Notes: generated by a model not told the origin, from the letters alone. A stretch of DNA of 28,908 bases from Methanobacteriota archaeon (GCA_023399215.1 JAEWQJ010000008.1:1-28908); one strand, 5' to 3'; positions 1 to 7,578 are shown, numbered from the stretch's first letter. Made by a program: numbers and translations.

Positions 1-262
1 CTTCAGGCTCGATTAAGACATTCTCTCGAGGGATTGAGTAACCGATTTCCTCAATCTGTCCGATTACGAAAAATTTCTGAGATTCATTCGTTACAACGAA
101 AATTTCGGAAATATCTGAAATTTCAAGGCATCTGAGGACGGTTTCTTGAAAAAGAGACGTATTTCCAAACTTTAAAAATTGCTTGGGATACATTTCACGG
201 CTGAGAGGCCAGAGGCGTGTTCCGGAACCGCCTGCAAGAATTATGGATTTTATAACTGTCAT
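1..262 (-). CDS. mannose-1-phosphate guanylyltransferase (ManC type), N-terminal part only
   Basis: The first 87 codons of a minus-strand gene that runs off the left edge. The protein starts MTVIKSIILAGGSGTRLWPLSR and continues with MYPKQFLKFG. LAGGSGTRLWPLSR is the nucleotide-binding signature of GDP-mannose pyrophosphorylases, and the PKQFL motif is typical of the ManC/AlgA type that makes GDP-mannose from mannose-1-phosphate and GTP. This is a cytoplasmic step in glycan and surface-polysaccharide synthesis. Whether a C-terminal mannose-6-phosphate isomerase domain follows cannot be seen. The ATG at 262 is directly preceded by CAGGAG with no spacer, which is unusually tight, but no better start exists. 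Three 17-bp repeats with TATA-like cores lie 58-108 bp upstream. Family call is firm; exact sugar specificity is inferred. Confidence 0.85.
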   Translation of the reverse strand, partial: MTVIKSIILAGGSGTRLWPLSREMYPKQFLKFGNTSLFQETVLRCLEISDISEIFVVTNESQKFFVIGQIEEIGYSIPRENVLIEPE

Positions 263-319
263 CTCCTGTAGATATTGATTAAAAAGGATGAAATTTTAAT
301 AATCGAATTGAAAGTCTAC

Positions 320-370
320 AGCTTAGATTCTATAATAGCTTAGATTCTATAATAGCTTAGATCCTATAAT
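320..370. repeat. 3 x 17-bp tandem repeat upstream of manC-like gene
   Basis: Three head-to-tail copies of AGCTTAGATTCTATAAT at 320-336, 337-353 and 354-370. The third has one change (ATCC for ATTC), and the array is followed by another AGCTA. Read on the minus strand each unit contains ATTATAGAAT, which resembles an archaeal TATA element, so the array may present three promoter-like boxes to the gene starting at 262. That role is inference. Confidence 0.85.
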
Positions 371-858
371 AGCTAGTCTGCATTAGGTTCCAGATAAAAA
401 GGTATAGACACGCTGAAAACATGAGATCAGAGCAATATATAATGAAAGTCATTAAATAATCTTTGCACAGGAAAACATTGAATATATTCATTTCCTGCAT
501 GGCAGCACGGTATCTTTTCAAAAAAGAGAATAAATGATTGTTAATACTATCTTTCAGGAGATACCAGTTACTTCCGTACTTTCATTTATATCATATTTCC
601 AGCTTCATCCATGCTTTCAGTTCACACTTTCAGGTACTTTGAAAACCATTGTCTAATCTTTATTTGTAAGGAAAGTGACAATCGGAGGCACAATAACATT
701 TTTCCAGCAAATAAGAATGAATAGAATAAACGAAAATGGAAAAAATAAAGTAAGATAAAATAACCCAGAAAATAAAACAGGATAACAGATAAAGAAAATA
801 AAAAGGTAAGCAAAAATGCTTAAAATGAAAAGGGAAGAAAAGAAAAGAACAAAAAAGG
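371..858. other. spacer without a recognisable gene
   Basis: A+T-rich sequence. From about 690 to 860 the plus strand is almost pure purine/A (runs of AAAAGAAAATAAAA type), so the minus strand reads as strings of Phe, Leu, Ile and Ser in several frames at once. These open frames lack ribosome sites and are best explained by base composition. I see no gene here. Confidence 0.6.
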
Positions 859-966
859 TCAAATAAAGACCTCATTCAAGGATTTTTCCTCTGTTCTTCC
901 TTTCCTTACCTCAAAAAATTCAGGACCCGGGGTCTTCTCCAGAAAGGGTCTTTCGTTCTCCCTCAT
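859..966 (-). CDS. possible 35-residue small protein
   Basis: An ATG at 966 opens a 35-codon frame ending TGA at 859-861. The product begins MRENERPFLEKTPGPEFF and is charged, unlike the hydrophobic composition-driven frames next to it. The codons are less A+T-biased than the flanks. A GTG four codons upstream (978) is an alternative start; GTGAT eight bases upstream of the ATG is a weak ribosome-site match. The frame stays open above the ATG to a TAG at about 1014, so it could also be the tail of a decayed gene. I do not recognise the product. Low confidence. Confidence 0.22.
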   Translation of the reverse strand: MRENERPFLEKTPGPEFFEVRKGRTEEKSLNEVFI

Positions 967-1128
967 CGTATTTATCACGCTTGCGAGAGGTTTTCTATCT
1001 TGACCTATTTTCTATCGGACCTGGAAATTCAGTATTAGCTTTCTGTACCATAAGATGTTACTCTTATAACTCTTTCAATCTCCCAGGCTTCTTAATCATC
1101 CCGACAAAAAAGTAAAAAATAAGTGAGA

Positions 1129-1269
1129 TTATTTGCAGGTGTCAAGGAGAGATCTCTTCTTTCCACCCCTGGCTTCGGTAGGATGGATCGGGTCAACGTC
1201 AGCTACTTCTTCCCCTTCCTTTTTCTCTAACTTCTCTCCCTTTGTACCCTCTCTTCTTTCTTCAGGCAT
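1129..1269 (-). CDS. probable 46-residue charged small protein
   Basis: Minus-strand frame from ATG 1269 to TAA 1129-1131. The product starts MPEERREGTKGEKLEKKE, has an acidic/basic N-terminal half, then a segment containing DVDPIHPTEARGGKK and ends LLDTCK. GGGGG lies eight bases before this ATG. A second in-frame ATG at 1284 overlaps that ribosome site and would add MGVKQ. Two identical CTATAAAAAG boxes (minus strand) lie 63 and 81 bp above ATG 1284. The frame has higher G+C than the surrounding spacer and coherent codon use. No membrane segment or known domain is visible; low-complexity charged regions suggest a partly disordered cytoplasmic protein. Function unknown. Confidence 0.5.
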   Translation of the reverse strand: MPEERREGTKGEKLEKKEGEEVADVDPIHPTEARGGKKRSLLDTCK

Positions 1270-1346
1270 TTGTTTAACCCCCATATGTCTATAAGTTCAT
1301 CTAAGTTATGTTTTCCTTTACCGCCTGTCAGAATGAAATCACTCAG

Positions 1347-1374
1347 CTTTTTATAGCCATTCAACTTTTTATAG
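1347..1374 (-). promoter_or_regulatory. twin TATA-like boxes for the small-protein gene
   Basis: CTATAAAAAG occurs twice on the minus strand, at 1365-1374 and 1347-1356, each preceded by G and spaced 18 bp apart. Both match the archaeal TATA-box consensus. Initiation about 25 bp downstream would give 5' leaders of about 40-60 bases for the ORF at 1129-1269. Confidence 0.45.
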
Positions 1375-1863
1375 CAATAGAGTGAATGAATTTCTCCAGC
1401 GAATAAATTTCTCTTTCAGGCAAAGGTTTTAAATTTTCAAGCTCAAATACGGCCGTAAAATTCGGTTATCTATCCGGATATAGTTTGTACTGAGTTTGAT
1501 CTATCCCTCCTCTCCACCGATTGACTACCTGATATAGTCTATTCAGGGATTACCCCTTAATTTATTATACCCACTAGATTTATTAAATTATTGCAACAAC
1601 GGTCAAAAAGTTGAAGAATATCCAGACTCTTTTAAAAGGAAATATTGACAGAAAGGTCGCTTATAATTCAACAAAAAATAATCCAGACAGAAAAAATAAT
1701 TAAAATTATTTGGGAGAATATATATCCCATTAATCAGTATAAGGAGAGCGTCCAGGCGGAAAAGCTCAAGAATATAAAAAATCCGTGAGAAGATCCGCGA
1801 TATCAAAATTTACCTATTCATTTGCTCTAAAAAAATTGCTTTTACTCAGGAAAATGTGATCTC
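1375..1863. other. spacer without a recognisable gene
   Basis: A+T-rich sequence between the small-protein promoter and the flavoprotein operon. It holds only short open frames without ribosome sites. The promoter of the downstream operon must lie in its last part, but I see no unambiguous TATA box. Confidence 0.5.
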
Positions 1864-2709
1864 ATGGCATATAAAGTATTGAAAAAGGAAGAAATCGCTC
1901 CGTCGGTGCACAGGATGGTAATAGACGCCCCTGACGTAGCAAAGGCTGCAAAAGCCGGACAGTTCATAATTCTCAGAATTGATGAAAAGGGAGAAAGGGT
2001 ACCCCTTACTATTGCCGACTTTGACAGAGAGAAAGGCACAGTAGCCATAATATTTCAGGAGATGGGCAAAACTACAAAACAGCTTGCAAAGCTTTCTGCA
2101 GGCGAGTTTCTTGAAGACGTAGTCGGACCTCTTGGTACTCCTTCCGATGTAAGAAAACTTGGTACTGTTATCCTTGTAGGTGGAGGAGTAGGAGTTGCAC
2201 CGGCTTATCCCCAGGCAAAAGCTTATAGCAAAGCGGGCAACAAGGTAATTTCCATTATAGGAGCCCGGAACAAAGACCTTCTCATCCTTGAAAAGGAAAT
2301 GAAGGATGCCAGTTCCGAACTGTATATCGCAACCGATGACGGATCAAAAGGGCACCACGGATTTGTTACCGATATAATGAAACAGATTCTGGATAGCGGG
2401 GAAGAGGTTGCAAGAGTTGTAATTATTGGACCCCCAATAATGATGAAAGTAGGTGCAGGAGTAGCTTCTCCCTATGATGTTGAAATTCTGGTCAGTCTTA
2501 ACTCCATTATGGTAGACGGGACAGGTATGTGCGGCGGCTGCAGGGTTACAGTTGACGGAAAAACCAGATTTACCTGCGTTGATGGACCTGAATTCGATGC
2601 ACGGAAAGTTGATTTTATTCAACTTATGAACAGGCTTGCAATGTACCGCGGCGAAGAGACAAAAGCTGTGGAAAAATACGATGAAGAATGCAGGTGTGGA
2701 CTGCACTAA
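1864..2709 (+). CDS. sudB: sulfide dehydrogenase-like / NfnA-like FAD- and [2Fe-2S]-binding subunit (SudB)
   Basis: 281 residues of the ferredoxin-NADP+ reductase superfamily, in the group that includes SudB, NfnA and dihydroorotate dehydrogenase electron-transfer subunits. Visible parts: an N-terminal FAD-binding beta barrel (residues about 1-95, with VPLTIADFD), an NAD(P)-binding Rossmann part (VILVGGGVGVAPAYPQAKA at about 102-120), and a C-terminal [2Fe-2S] motif with Cys223, Cys226 and Cys238 (MCGGCRVTV, then TCVDGPEFD). The tail ECRCGLH has two more cysteines. It precedes its partner flavoprotein by 16 bp, so the two are one operon. The complex is cytoplasmic and should exchange electrons between NAD(P)H and ferredoxin or another acceptor; the physiological reaction in methanogens is not shown by sequence. 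GTGATC just before the ATG is a partial ribosome site. Confidence 0.88.
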   Translation: MAYKVLKKEEIAPSVHRMVIDAPDVAKAAKAGQFIILRIDEKGERVPLTIADFDREKGTVAIIFQEMGKTTKQLAKLSAGEFLEDVVGPLGTPSDVRKLGTVILVGGGVGVAPAYPQAKAYSKAGNKVISIIGARNKDLLILEKEMKDASSELYIATDDGSKGHHGFVTDIMKQILDSGEEVARVVIIGPPIMMKVGAGVASPYDVEILVSLNSIMVDGTGMCGGCRVTVDGKTRFTCVDGPEFDARKVDFIQLMNRLAMYRGEETKAVEKYDEECRCGLH

Positions 2710-2725
2710 ATGGAGGGGATGAAAA

Positions 2726-4135
2726 ATGCAAGAATTAAATGGAGAAAAAACTGCAAAAGCAAAGAAAGAAAGGACCCCTATGCCAGAACAGCCTGCGGAA
2801 GAGCGCAGGAAGAACTTTAATGAGGTAGCTCTTGGTTACACTAAAGAGGACGCTCTTGCCGAAGCCTCCCGCTGTCTCTCCTGCAAGGAACCGAAATGTG
2901 TTGAAGGCTGTCCTGTGAATGTGGATATTCCAGGCTTTATCAAGCTTGTCTGCGAGGAAGACTTCGCAGGGGCAATAGAGAAAATTAAAGGCACAAATGC
3001 CCTTCCTGCCATCTGCGGTCGTGTTTGCCCTCAGGAAACTCAGTGCGAAGCTCTCTGCGTACTTGGAAAGAAGGGAAAGCCAGTTGCTATTGGAAGGCTC
3101 GAACGTTTCTGCGCTGATTATGAGCGCCAGCAGGGTGTGAAGGTTCCTGAAGTTCCAGAGCCTACAGGAAAGAAAGTAGCTGTTGTAGGTTCAGGGCCTG
3201 CGGGCCTCACTGCCGCAGCAGACCTTGCAAAGCTGGGCCACAAAGTCACTGTTTTTGAATCCCTACACAAAGCCGGCGGAGTTCTGAGTTACGGCATTCC
3301 AGAGTTCAGGCTGCCAAAGGAAATTGTTCGGCAGGAAGTTGAGTACATTGAGAAACTCGGAGTCGAGTTCAAGCCCAACTATATCATCGGCAGGATTAAG
3401 ACCTTAGACGAGCTCTGTGACGAATTCGATGCGGTCTTCATGGGCACTGGCGCAGGTCTGCCGAACTTTATGGGAATTCCAGGCGAAAACTTCAACGGCG
3501 TTTACTCTGCAAACGAGTTCCTGACACGTGTAAACCTCATGAAAGCTTATGACCCTGAATATGATACCAGAGTCAGGCTTGGAAAGCACGTTGTGGTGGT
3601 TGGTGGCGGAAATGTGGCAATGGATTCCGCTCGCTCAGCCCTCCGCCTGGGCGCTGAAGAAGTCAGCATAGTCTACCGCCGTGGGGAAGAAGAGATGCCA
3701 GCCCGCAGGGAAGAAATCGAGCATGCTAAAGAAGAAGGCATAACCTTTAGGCTCCTTACAAACCCTGTCCGCATCCTTGGCGACGATAAATTCAATGTTA
3801 CTGCAATCGAATGCGTTAAAATGAAACTCGGCGAACCTGACAAATCAGGCAGAAGAAGCCCTGTCCCTGTAGAAGGTTCGGAATTCACTATTCCTGCCGA
3901 AGTTGTTGTTATCGCCATAGGCACATCCCCGAACCCCATGATCTTCAAAGGCTCGGAAGGCCTTGATCAGAACAAAAAAGGCACTGTTGTCGCAGACGAA
4001 GAAACCGGTGCAACCTCCAAGTGCGGAGTCTTTGCAGGCGGAGATGTTGTCACAGGCGCAGCAACCGTTATCAGTGCAATGGGCGCTGGCAAGAAAGCCG
4101 CAAAGGCAATTGATGAATATTTGAAAGAACAGTGA
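2726..4135 (+). CDS. sudA: NADPH-dependent glutamate-synthase-like flavoprotein (SudA/NfnB/GltA type)
   Basis: 469 residues, the normal length for GltD/SudA/NfnB large subunits. Order of parts: an N-terminal double [4Fe-4S] region (CLSCKEPKCVEGCPVNVDIP at about 51-70 and CGRVCPQETQCEALCVLG at about 97-114), an FAD-binding Rossmann fold (VVGSGPAGLTAA near 153), an NADPH-binding Rossmann fold (VVVVGGGNVAMDSARSALRLG near 290), and the C-terminal FAD motif FAGGDVVTGAATVISAMGAGKKAA. GGAGGGG sits 7 bases before the ATG. With the upstream subunit it should form a heterodimer passing electrons among NADPH, flavins and ferredoxin. No glutamate-synthase large subunit is adjacent, so a role as sulfide dehydrogenase or transhydrogenase (Sud/Nfn) is more likely than glutamate synthesis; the name is by family only. 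A strong hairpin follows directly. Confidence 0.88.
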   Translation: MQELNGEKTAKAKKERTPMPEQPAEERRKNFNEVALGYTKEDALAEASRCLSCKEPKCVEGCPVNVDIPGFIKLVCEEDFAGAIEKIKGTNALPAICGRVCPQETQCEALCVLGKKGKPVAIGRLERFCADYERQQGVKVPEVPEPTGKKVAVVGSGPAGLTAAADLAKLGHKVTVFESLHKAGGVLSYGIPEFRLPKEIVRQEVEYIEKLGVEFKPNYIIGRIKTLDELCDEFDAVFMGTGAGLPNFMGIPGENFNGVYSANEFLTRVNLMKAYDPEYDTRVRLGKHVVVVGGGNVAMDSARSALRLGAEEVSIVYRRGEEEMPARREEIEHAKEEGITFRLLTNPVRILGDDKFNVTAIECVKMKLGEPDKSGRRSPVPVEGSEFTIPAEVVVIAIGTSPNPMIFKGSEGLDQNKKGTVVADEETGATSKCGVFAGGDVVTGAATVISAMGAGKKAAKAIDEYLKEQ

Positions 4136-4162
4136 AACCAGATTAATCTGGTTTTCTTTTTT
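4136..4162 (+). terminator. hairpin plus T-run ending the sud operon
   Basis: AACCAGATT followed directly by AATCTGGTT (4136-4153) is a perfect 9-bp palindrome that begins on the base after the stop codon. It is followed by TTCTTTTTT. Confidence 0.85.
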
Positions 4163-4216
4163 AATTAAAAAACCATTAAATCATAATTTTATATACTTTT
4201 TGAGTGAGTAAAAACG

Positions 4217-4452
4217 CTAACATAACAGATGTAAAAAGTGCCTCTATGTGTAGCTCATACTTTTTTTGTGTTTGATCTACGGTTATCGAAGTAAACAAGC
4301 ATATTCATATATAGTATGTAATGATTGAGAAAACAAACACATAGGCAATTGTGGAAAAATCAGCCTGATATTGGCACTTTTCATTATAATTATCAGACGA
4401 TAAAAAGGAAATAACATTTTTTATATTACGGCTTTTAGCAAAGTTATGTTAG
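4217..4452. repeat. imperfect long inverted repeat
   Basis: Several blocks on the left recur in the same outside-to-inside order as reverse complements on the right: CTAACATAAC (4217-4226) with GTTATGTTAG (4443-4452); AAAAGTGCC (about 4223-4232) with GGCACTTTT (about 4373-4381); CTATGTG (near 4234) with CACATAG (near 4338); TGTTTG with CAAACA. The right arm carries extra sequence. The rest of 4163-4559 is A+T-rich with no gene. This could be a degenerate miniature element or a former hairpin; neither is proven. Confidence 0.45.
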
Positions 4453-4559
4453 TTCTGCATACTAGAGGTACTTTGCGATTTTTCAGGAAATTTGAAACTT
4501 TAGAATATCTATGGTTTTACTGCAAAATTATAGAAGATTTGAGACACTACCAATAAATA

Positions 4560-5537
4560 TTAAGAATAATACGTTTGACTAAAATCTGCAGGAATTCCTT
4601 TCTTCATAGCAGGATAATTCAAAGTGATATGAATAGGTTCCTTTGTTCGTAAGTGTTCAAAGCATTTTCGATTTACCTGCTTATACTTTATATATCGTAT
4701 GTACCAATCAACATCTTTTATTTCTAATATCTTAATTTTACATTCGTTATTCTTGATTTCACATTCATCTGAAACTAGTATATCAGTAGCTATATAGAAT
4801 TTAACATTGCATTTTTCTGAAGTGTATTTTTCTTTGATAATTTGACTAATTTTCTCTGCAGCCTTGTAATTAGTATTTAATCCAAAAATAACGCCCTCTA
4901 AATCTTTTTTTTCAAACTTATTTATGTTTGTGGCGTCATCTCCGAATAATATTATTCGATGTTCTTTTTCATATTTCCAACATTTACTTTTGTTAATGAG
5001 AAACTGAGGAAGACGAAGTTTATCCTTTTCATCTAAAATATTAAACCTCTTTGGTTTATCCTTAGTAAGATCATATTTTACTTCAATTAATGACTCATAT
5101 TTTGAATTCAATTTTAATTCATATTTGCCAAATTCTGAATTTGGGTTTTCTTTTACTCTAAAACTTAAACAAACACCGAAATGACTATTAGCATAGTGAC
5201 TCCACATTAAGATATTATTATTTTCTTCGCAAAAACAGCAAGTTAAAAAACCAATTATTTGATCAAAAAGATCTGCCATCTCTTTTTCACTGAAAGATAT
5301 ATTATTAGGGTTTAAATTTAAAAATTCATCATTGCTTTTCTGATCTTTTGAATGTTTATTAAAATATGCACTCCATTCACCTATTGAACCTTCAGCATAA
5401 GCTTTTACTTTACTATCGAAGGGATCATTAAAGTTGCGTGAGTCGTTGAAATATAATTGGTTTTTTTCTAAATTTTCATAAAGAAAGTCTTTTTCATTAT
5501 ATTCTTTTCCAAGTGAACAGTATTTATAAATAAACAT
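4560..5537 (-). CDS. DUF2971-type protein
   Basis: 325 residues. The N-terminal half fits DUF2971: start MFIYKYCSLG, then LYFNDSRNFNDPFDSKV, a central NILMWSHYANSHFGVCLSF and CWKYEKEHRIILFG. The W-SHY and W-x-x-E-x-E-x-R motifs are those usually seen in this family, whose function is not established although members occur in accessory and defence-rich regions. The segment from about residue 285 (YKQVNRKCFEHLRTKEPIH to the end) looks like an added tail that I cannot place. No signal peptide or membrane helix. The start at 5537 has only a weak ribosome site (GGGTG); a TATA-like TTATAATTAAAT lies just upstream. Base composition is lower in G+C than the sud and ilv genes, which suggests an accessory or transferred gene. 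It shares strand with the TIR-like gene upstream but is 339 bp away from it. Confidence 0.7.
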   Translation of the reverse strand: MFIYKYCSLGKEYNEKDFLYENLEKNQLYFNDSRNFNDPFDSKVKAYAEGSIGEWSAYFNKHSKDQKSNDEFLNLNPNNISFSEKEMADLFDQIIGFLTCCFCEENNNILMWSHYANSHFGVCLSFRVKENPNSEFGKYELKLNSKYESLIEVKYDLTKDKPKRFNILDEKDKLRLPQFLINKSKCWKYEKEHRIILFGDDATNINKFEKKDLEGVIFGLNTNYKAAEKISQIIKEKYTSEKCNVKFYIATDILVSDECEIKNNECKIKILEIKDVDWYIRYIKYKQVNRKCFEHLRTKEPIHITLNYPAMKKGIPADFSQTYYS

Positions 5538-5691
5538 GAAACACCCATCATTTATTTAATTATAAGATATTTACTATCTGGGGTATAGCACCGATTTGTT
5601 CTTTTTTTTGACCATAAGATTTTTTCGGCTTTTTCAAAAATATATCTTTGAATAACCAAGTAAATAATTAGAAAAAACGATAGCATAAGAA

Positions 5692-5880
5692 ATGGTGGAA
5701 ATTAAAAGACTATATACGGAAAGTGGGATGGATAAACTATGAAGTAAATTAACAGAAAATTTAGCACACTACCCTAATACAGACAAAGACACCAGAAAGA
5801 ATATCCATATCTGGTTGGCCTTAGCGTACATATACGTAGAAATCGGGGTAGAAACCCTTAATAAGATTAGGCAGATTTAA
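5692..5880 (+). pseudogene. small ORF broken by an in-frame TGA
   Basis: From ATG 5692 the frame reads MVEIKRLYTESGMDKL, then TGA (5740-5742), then continues for 45 codons (SKLTENLAHYPNTDKDTR, later IHIWLALAYIYVEIGVETLN) to TAA 5878-5880. Both parts are in one frame and look protein-like, so a 62-residue gene with one nonsense codon is the simplest reading. It ends 4 bases inside the 3' end of the convergent gene at 5877. I do not recognise the product. No good ribosome site is visible. Chance cannot be excluded. Confidence 0.35.
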
Positions 5881-6737
5881 GGACAACTCTTCTTTGTCTT
5901 TTTGTAATGATCCTTTTCTTTTAATAGATTCACAATATTTTGTTTTATTTCTTCTATTTCTTCCCTATTTAATGGGTCGTCGTTATCCTTATTTAATTCA
6001 TATTTTTCTTTCAATTGACGATTAAGCACAGATATACTTTTGTCAATAAACTCATTATCATCAAGTCCTTGCTCTTCAAACATGGGAGGAATGCTCAACT
6101 CTTCCAGAAAGCTTAATTTGTTATTTAGATTGAAAACTTCTCTTCTCATATCATTCACTGTTGAATTGAAATCTATAATTGATCCTACGACTTGCGTCAA
6201 TATGTCATCTTCAGCATGTTGAATATCGTGCAAGTTTCTTATTAGTTTCTTATAGGTATATGCTATAGTTATGGGATTAAAATTTTGAAATTTTGCATTA
6301 TCCATACTTTTTATTTGTTCACGAAGTCTTTTCTTTGCATCTTCAACTTTATACAGGTTTTTTAAATCGTATGAAATAATTCTCATACCTTCAACGTCAA
6401 ATGGAGTTTTTTGACCTTCTGTTTTCATCAGAATACATGGCTTTTTCGTCACGTGTCTCACTGCAAGTTCATAAAAGACATTTGGATTATTTCCTGTTAG
6501 GTCAGCTATAACTAATGGAGATTCTACTAATTGATCTATAATCTGAAACATTATCATTCCATTCTCGTTCATAAGATCGGATCTTTTTAAAGAATAATTA
6601 AATGCTTTGACTACTGGTTCAACAATAAATTCAAAAAATTGATTTGAGTTTTCCCTAATCTTACTTTCTTCTTCACCAATAGGACATATAATAAAACAAG
6701 TTTTAAGATCTTCATTTATATCCAAGACTGCCACCAC
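5877..6737 (-). CDS. TIR-like / nucleoside 2-deoxyribosyltransferase-like domain protein with helical C-terminus
   Basis: 286 residues in two parts. Residues about 10-135 carry the pattern FIICPIGEEES, then VIADLTGNNPNVFYELAVRH, then KPCILM and PFDVEGMRIISYD. This matches the fold shared by nucleoside deoxyribosyltransferases and TIR-like NAD-processing domains; the Glu in FYELAVRH is at the position of the catalytic glutamate in those enzymes. Residues about 140-286 are charged and helical, with likely coiled-coil stretches, as in effector proteins that oligomerise. Substrate is unknown: NAD or nucleotide hydrolysis is an inference from the fold. The frame is open from GTG 6737, but TTG 6725 has a better ribosome site (GGTGG). 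A decayed frame ends 23 bp upstream on the same strand, so the gene was probably the second of an operon. A defence or stress role is plausible, not shown. Confidence 0.65.
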   Translation of the reverse strand: MVAVLDINEDLKTCFIICPIGEEESKIRENSNQFFEFIVEPVVKAFNYSLKRSDLMNENGMIMFQIIDQLVESPLVIADLTGNNPNVFYELAVRHVTKKPCILMKTEGQKTPFDVEGMRIISYDLKNLYKVEDAKKRLREQIKSMDNAKFQNFNPITIAYTYKKLIRNLHDIQHAEDDILTQVVGSIIDFNSTVNDMRREVFNLNNKLSFLEELSIPPMFEEQGLDDNEFIDKSISVLNRQLKEKYELNKDNDDPLNREEIEEIKQNIVNLLKEKDHYKKTKKSCP

Positions 6738-6760
6738 TTTTATTTAACATATTCTTGGCA

Positions 6761-6927
6761 CTAGCTTAATGTCAAAACATTGTCTTTAAGAAATGTTAAA
6801 AAATCATTCAATTGTTTCTTAGAATATTTCTTAAATCTTCGCTATTGTGTGCTGCATCTGATTCAATTGTATAATAAGACCTAAGTCTTTCTTTAAAGGT
6901 GTTATATCCTGAAATATTTTCGCTTTT
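6761..6927 (-). pseudogene. frameshifted 3' remnant of a gene upstream of the TIR-like gene
   Basis: Between a TAA at 6928-6930 and TGA 6808-6810 the minus strand reads KSENISGYNTFKERLRSYY followed by TIESDAAHNSEDLRNI. Shifting frame within the next few bases gives KKQLNDFLTFLKDNVLTLS to a TAG at 6761-6763. The two halves join into a plausible amphipathic helical C-terminus, so this looks like the tail of a gene that lost its 5' part and suffered a frameshift. Its end lies just before the start of the TIR-like gene, which suggests former co-transcription. Identity unknown. Confidence 0.4.
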
Positions 6928-6930
6928 TTA

Positions 6931-7297
6931 CTGATGCACAAGTTTTAAAGTAAAAAACTATGTATTCCCTAGGAGTTTTAAGGGGAATTTGGGTGAAATT
7001 TGGTTAATCCAAGGACAAAATGCAGGGATTTTGAGAAAAACTATGTTTATGAAATGCAGTATTTTTACGGGAATATTACTTCATTTTTGAGTTTTTCCTG
7101 AATTCCTTTCTCATTGCATTTTTGTGTTTCCATTAACAGTAAAAAAGCATCTCATTCTAAGCCGCTTTGAGACATTTTTAAAATAAGATTTAAAAGGACA
7201 TATTCAAAAAGTCAAACAGTTAGCCTGAGAATACGCCCATGTTTTGACTTGTAAGTTCAGCAAGTTGAAAGTGTATCAGATTAACTAAGAAAAATAA
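6931..7297. other. spacer without a recognisable gene
   Basis: A+T-rich sequence between the decayed fragment and the terminator of the small membrane-protein gene. No coherent open frame, RNA gene or clear repeat was seen. Confidence 0.5.
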
Positions 7298-7324
7298 TAG
7301 TAACTATTCAGTGTATAGTTACTA
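7298..7324 (-). terminator. hairpin terminator of the small membrane-protein gene
   Basis: AGTAACTAT (7299-7307) pairs with ATAGTTACT (7315-7323), extended by one T-A pair, with a 7-base loop. On the minus strand it is followed by TTATTTTTC. It lies about 75 bp past the stop of the gene at 7399-7578. Confidence 0.6.
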
Positions 7325-7398
7325 ATTTACTTCTGTTTCTAAATAAAATGCTCCAACATCCAGAAGTTCAGAAATATCTGAAATGCGTCAACAATTAA

Positions 7399-7578
7399 TT
7401 ACAAGTTTTCTACCACTATTTTCAAAAGCATAATTAAAGCAAGGATTACAATGAGAGTCCACAAGAGTGGCAACACGATACGCAGAAAAAAGTACAGTAT
7501 TATTGCTATGAGAATTAACTGAACTAAAGATGATCTTCTTCCAGCACGCAGGAAGCGACGATTAAATCCTCTAGCCAT
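7399..7578 (-). CDS. 59-residue membrane protein with basic N-terminus
   Basis: Starts MARGFNRRFLRAGRRSSL, followed by two closely spaced hydrophobic segments (LILIAIILYFFLRIVLPLL and LIVILALIMLLKIVV) and a short tail. It probably forms a helical hairpin or one long membrane span with an arginine-rich cytoplasmic N-terminus. The ATG at 7578 is preserved by AAGGTG with a 6-base spacer; a GTG at 7587 is part of that ribosome site and is unlikely to be the start. AGTATAAAAC (minus strand, 7616-7625) is a good TATA box. No homolog is recognised; function unknown. The clear promoter, ribosome site and terminator support a real gene. Confidence 0.7.
   Translation of the reverse strand: MARGFNRRFLRAGRRSSLVQLILIAIILYFFLRIVLPLLWTLIVILALIMLLKIVVENL

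Noticed and set aside
622..875. Three overlapping hydrophobic minus-strand frames rich in Phe, Leu and Ile
   Set aside because: They arise from a purine/A-rich stretch on the other strand, occur in three frames at once and lack ribosome sites.
1603..1806. 67-codon minus-strand frame above sudB
   Set aside because: Composition-driven, with no ribosome site or recognisable motif.
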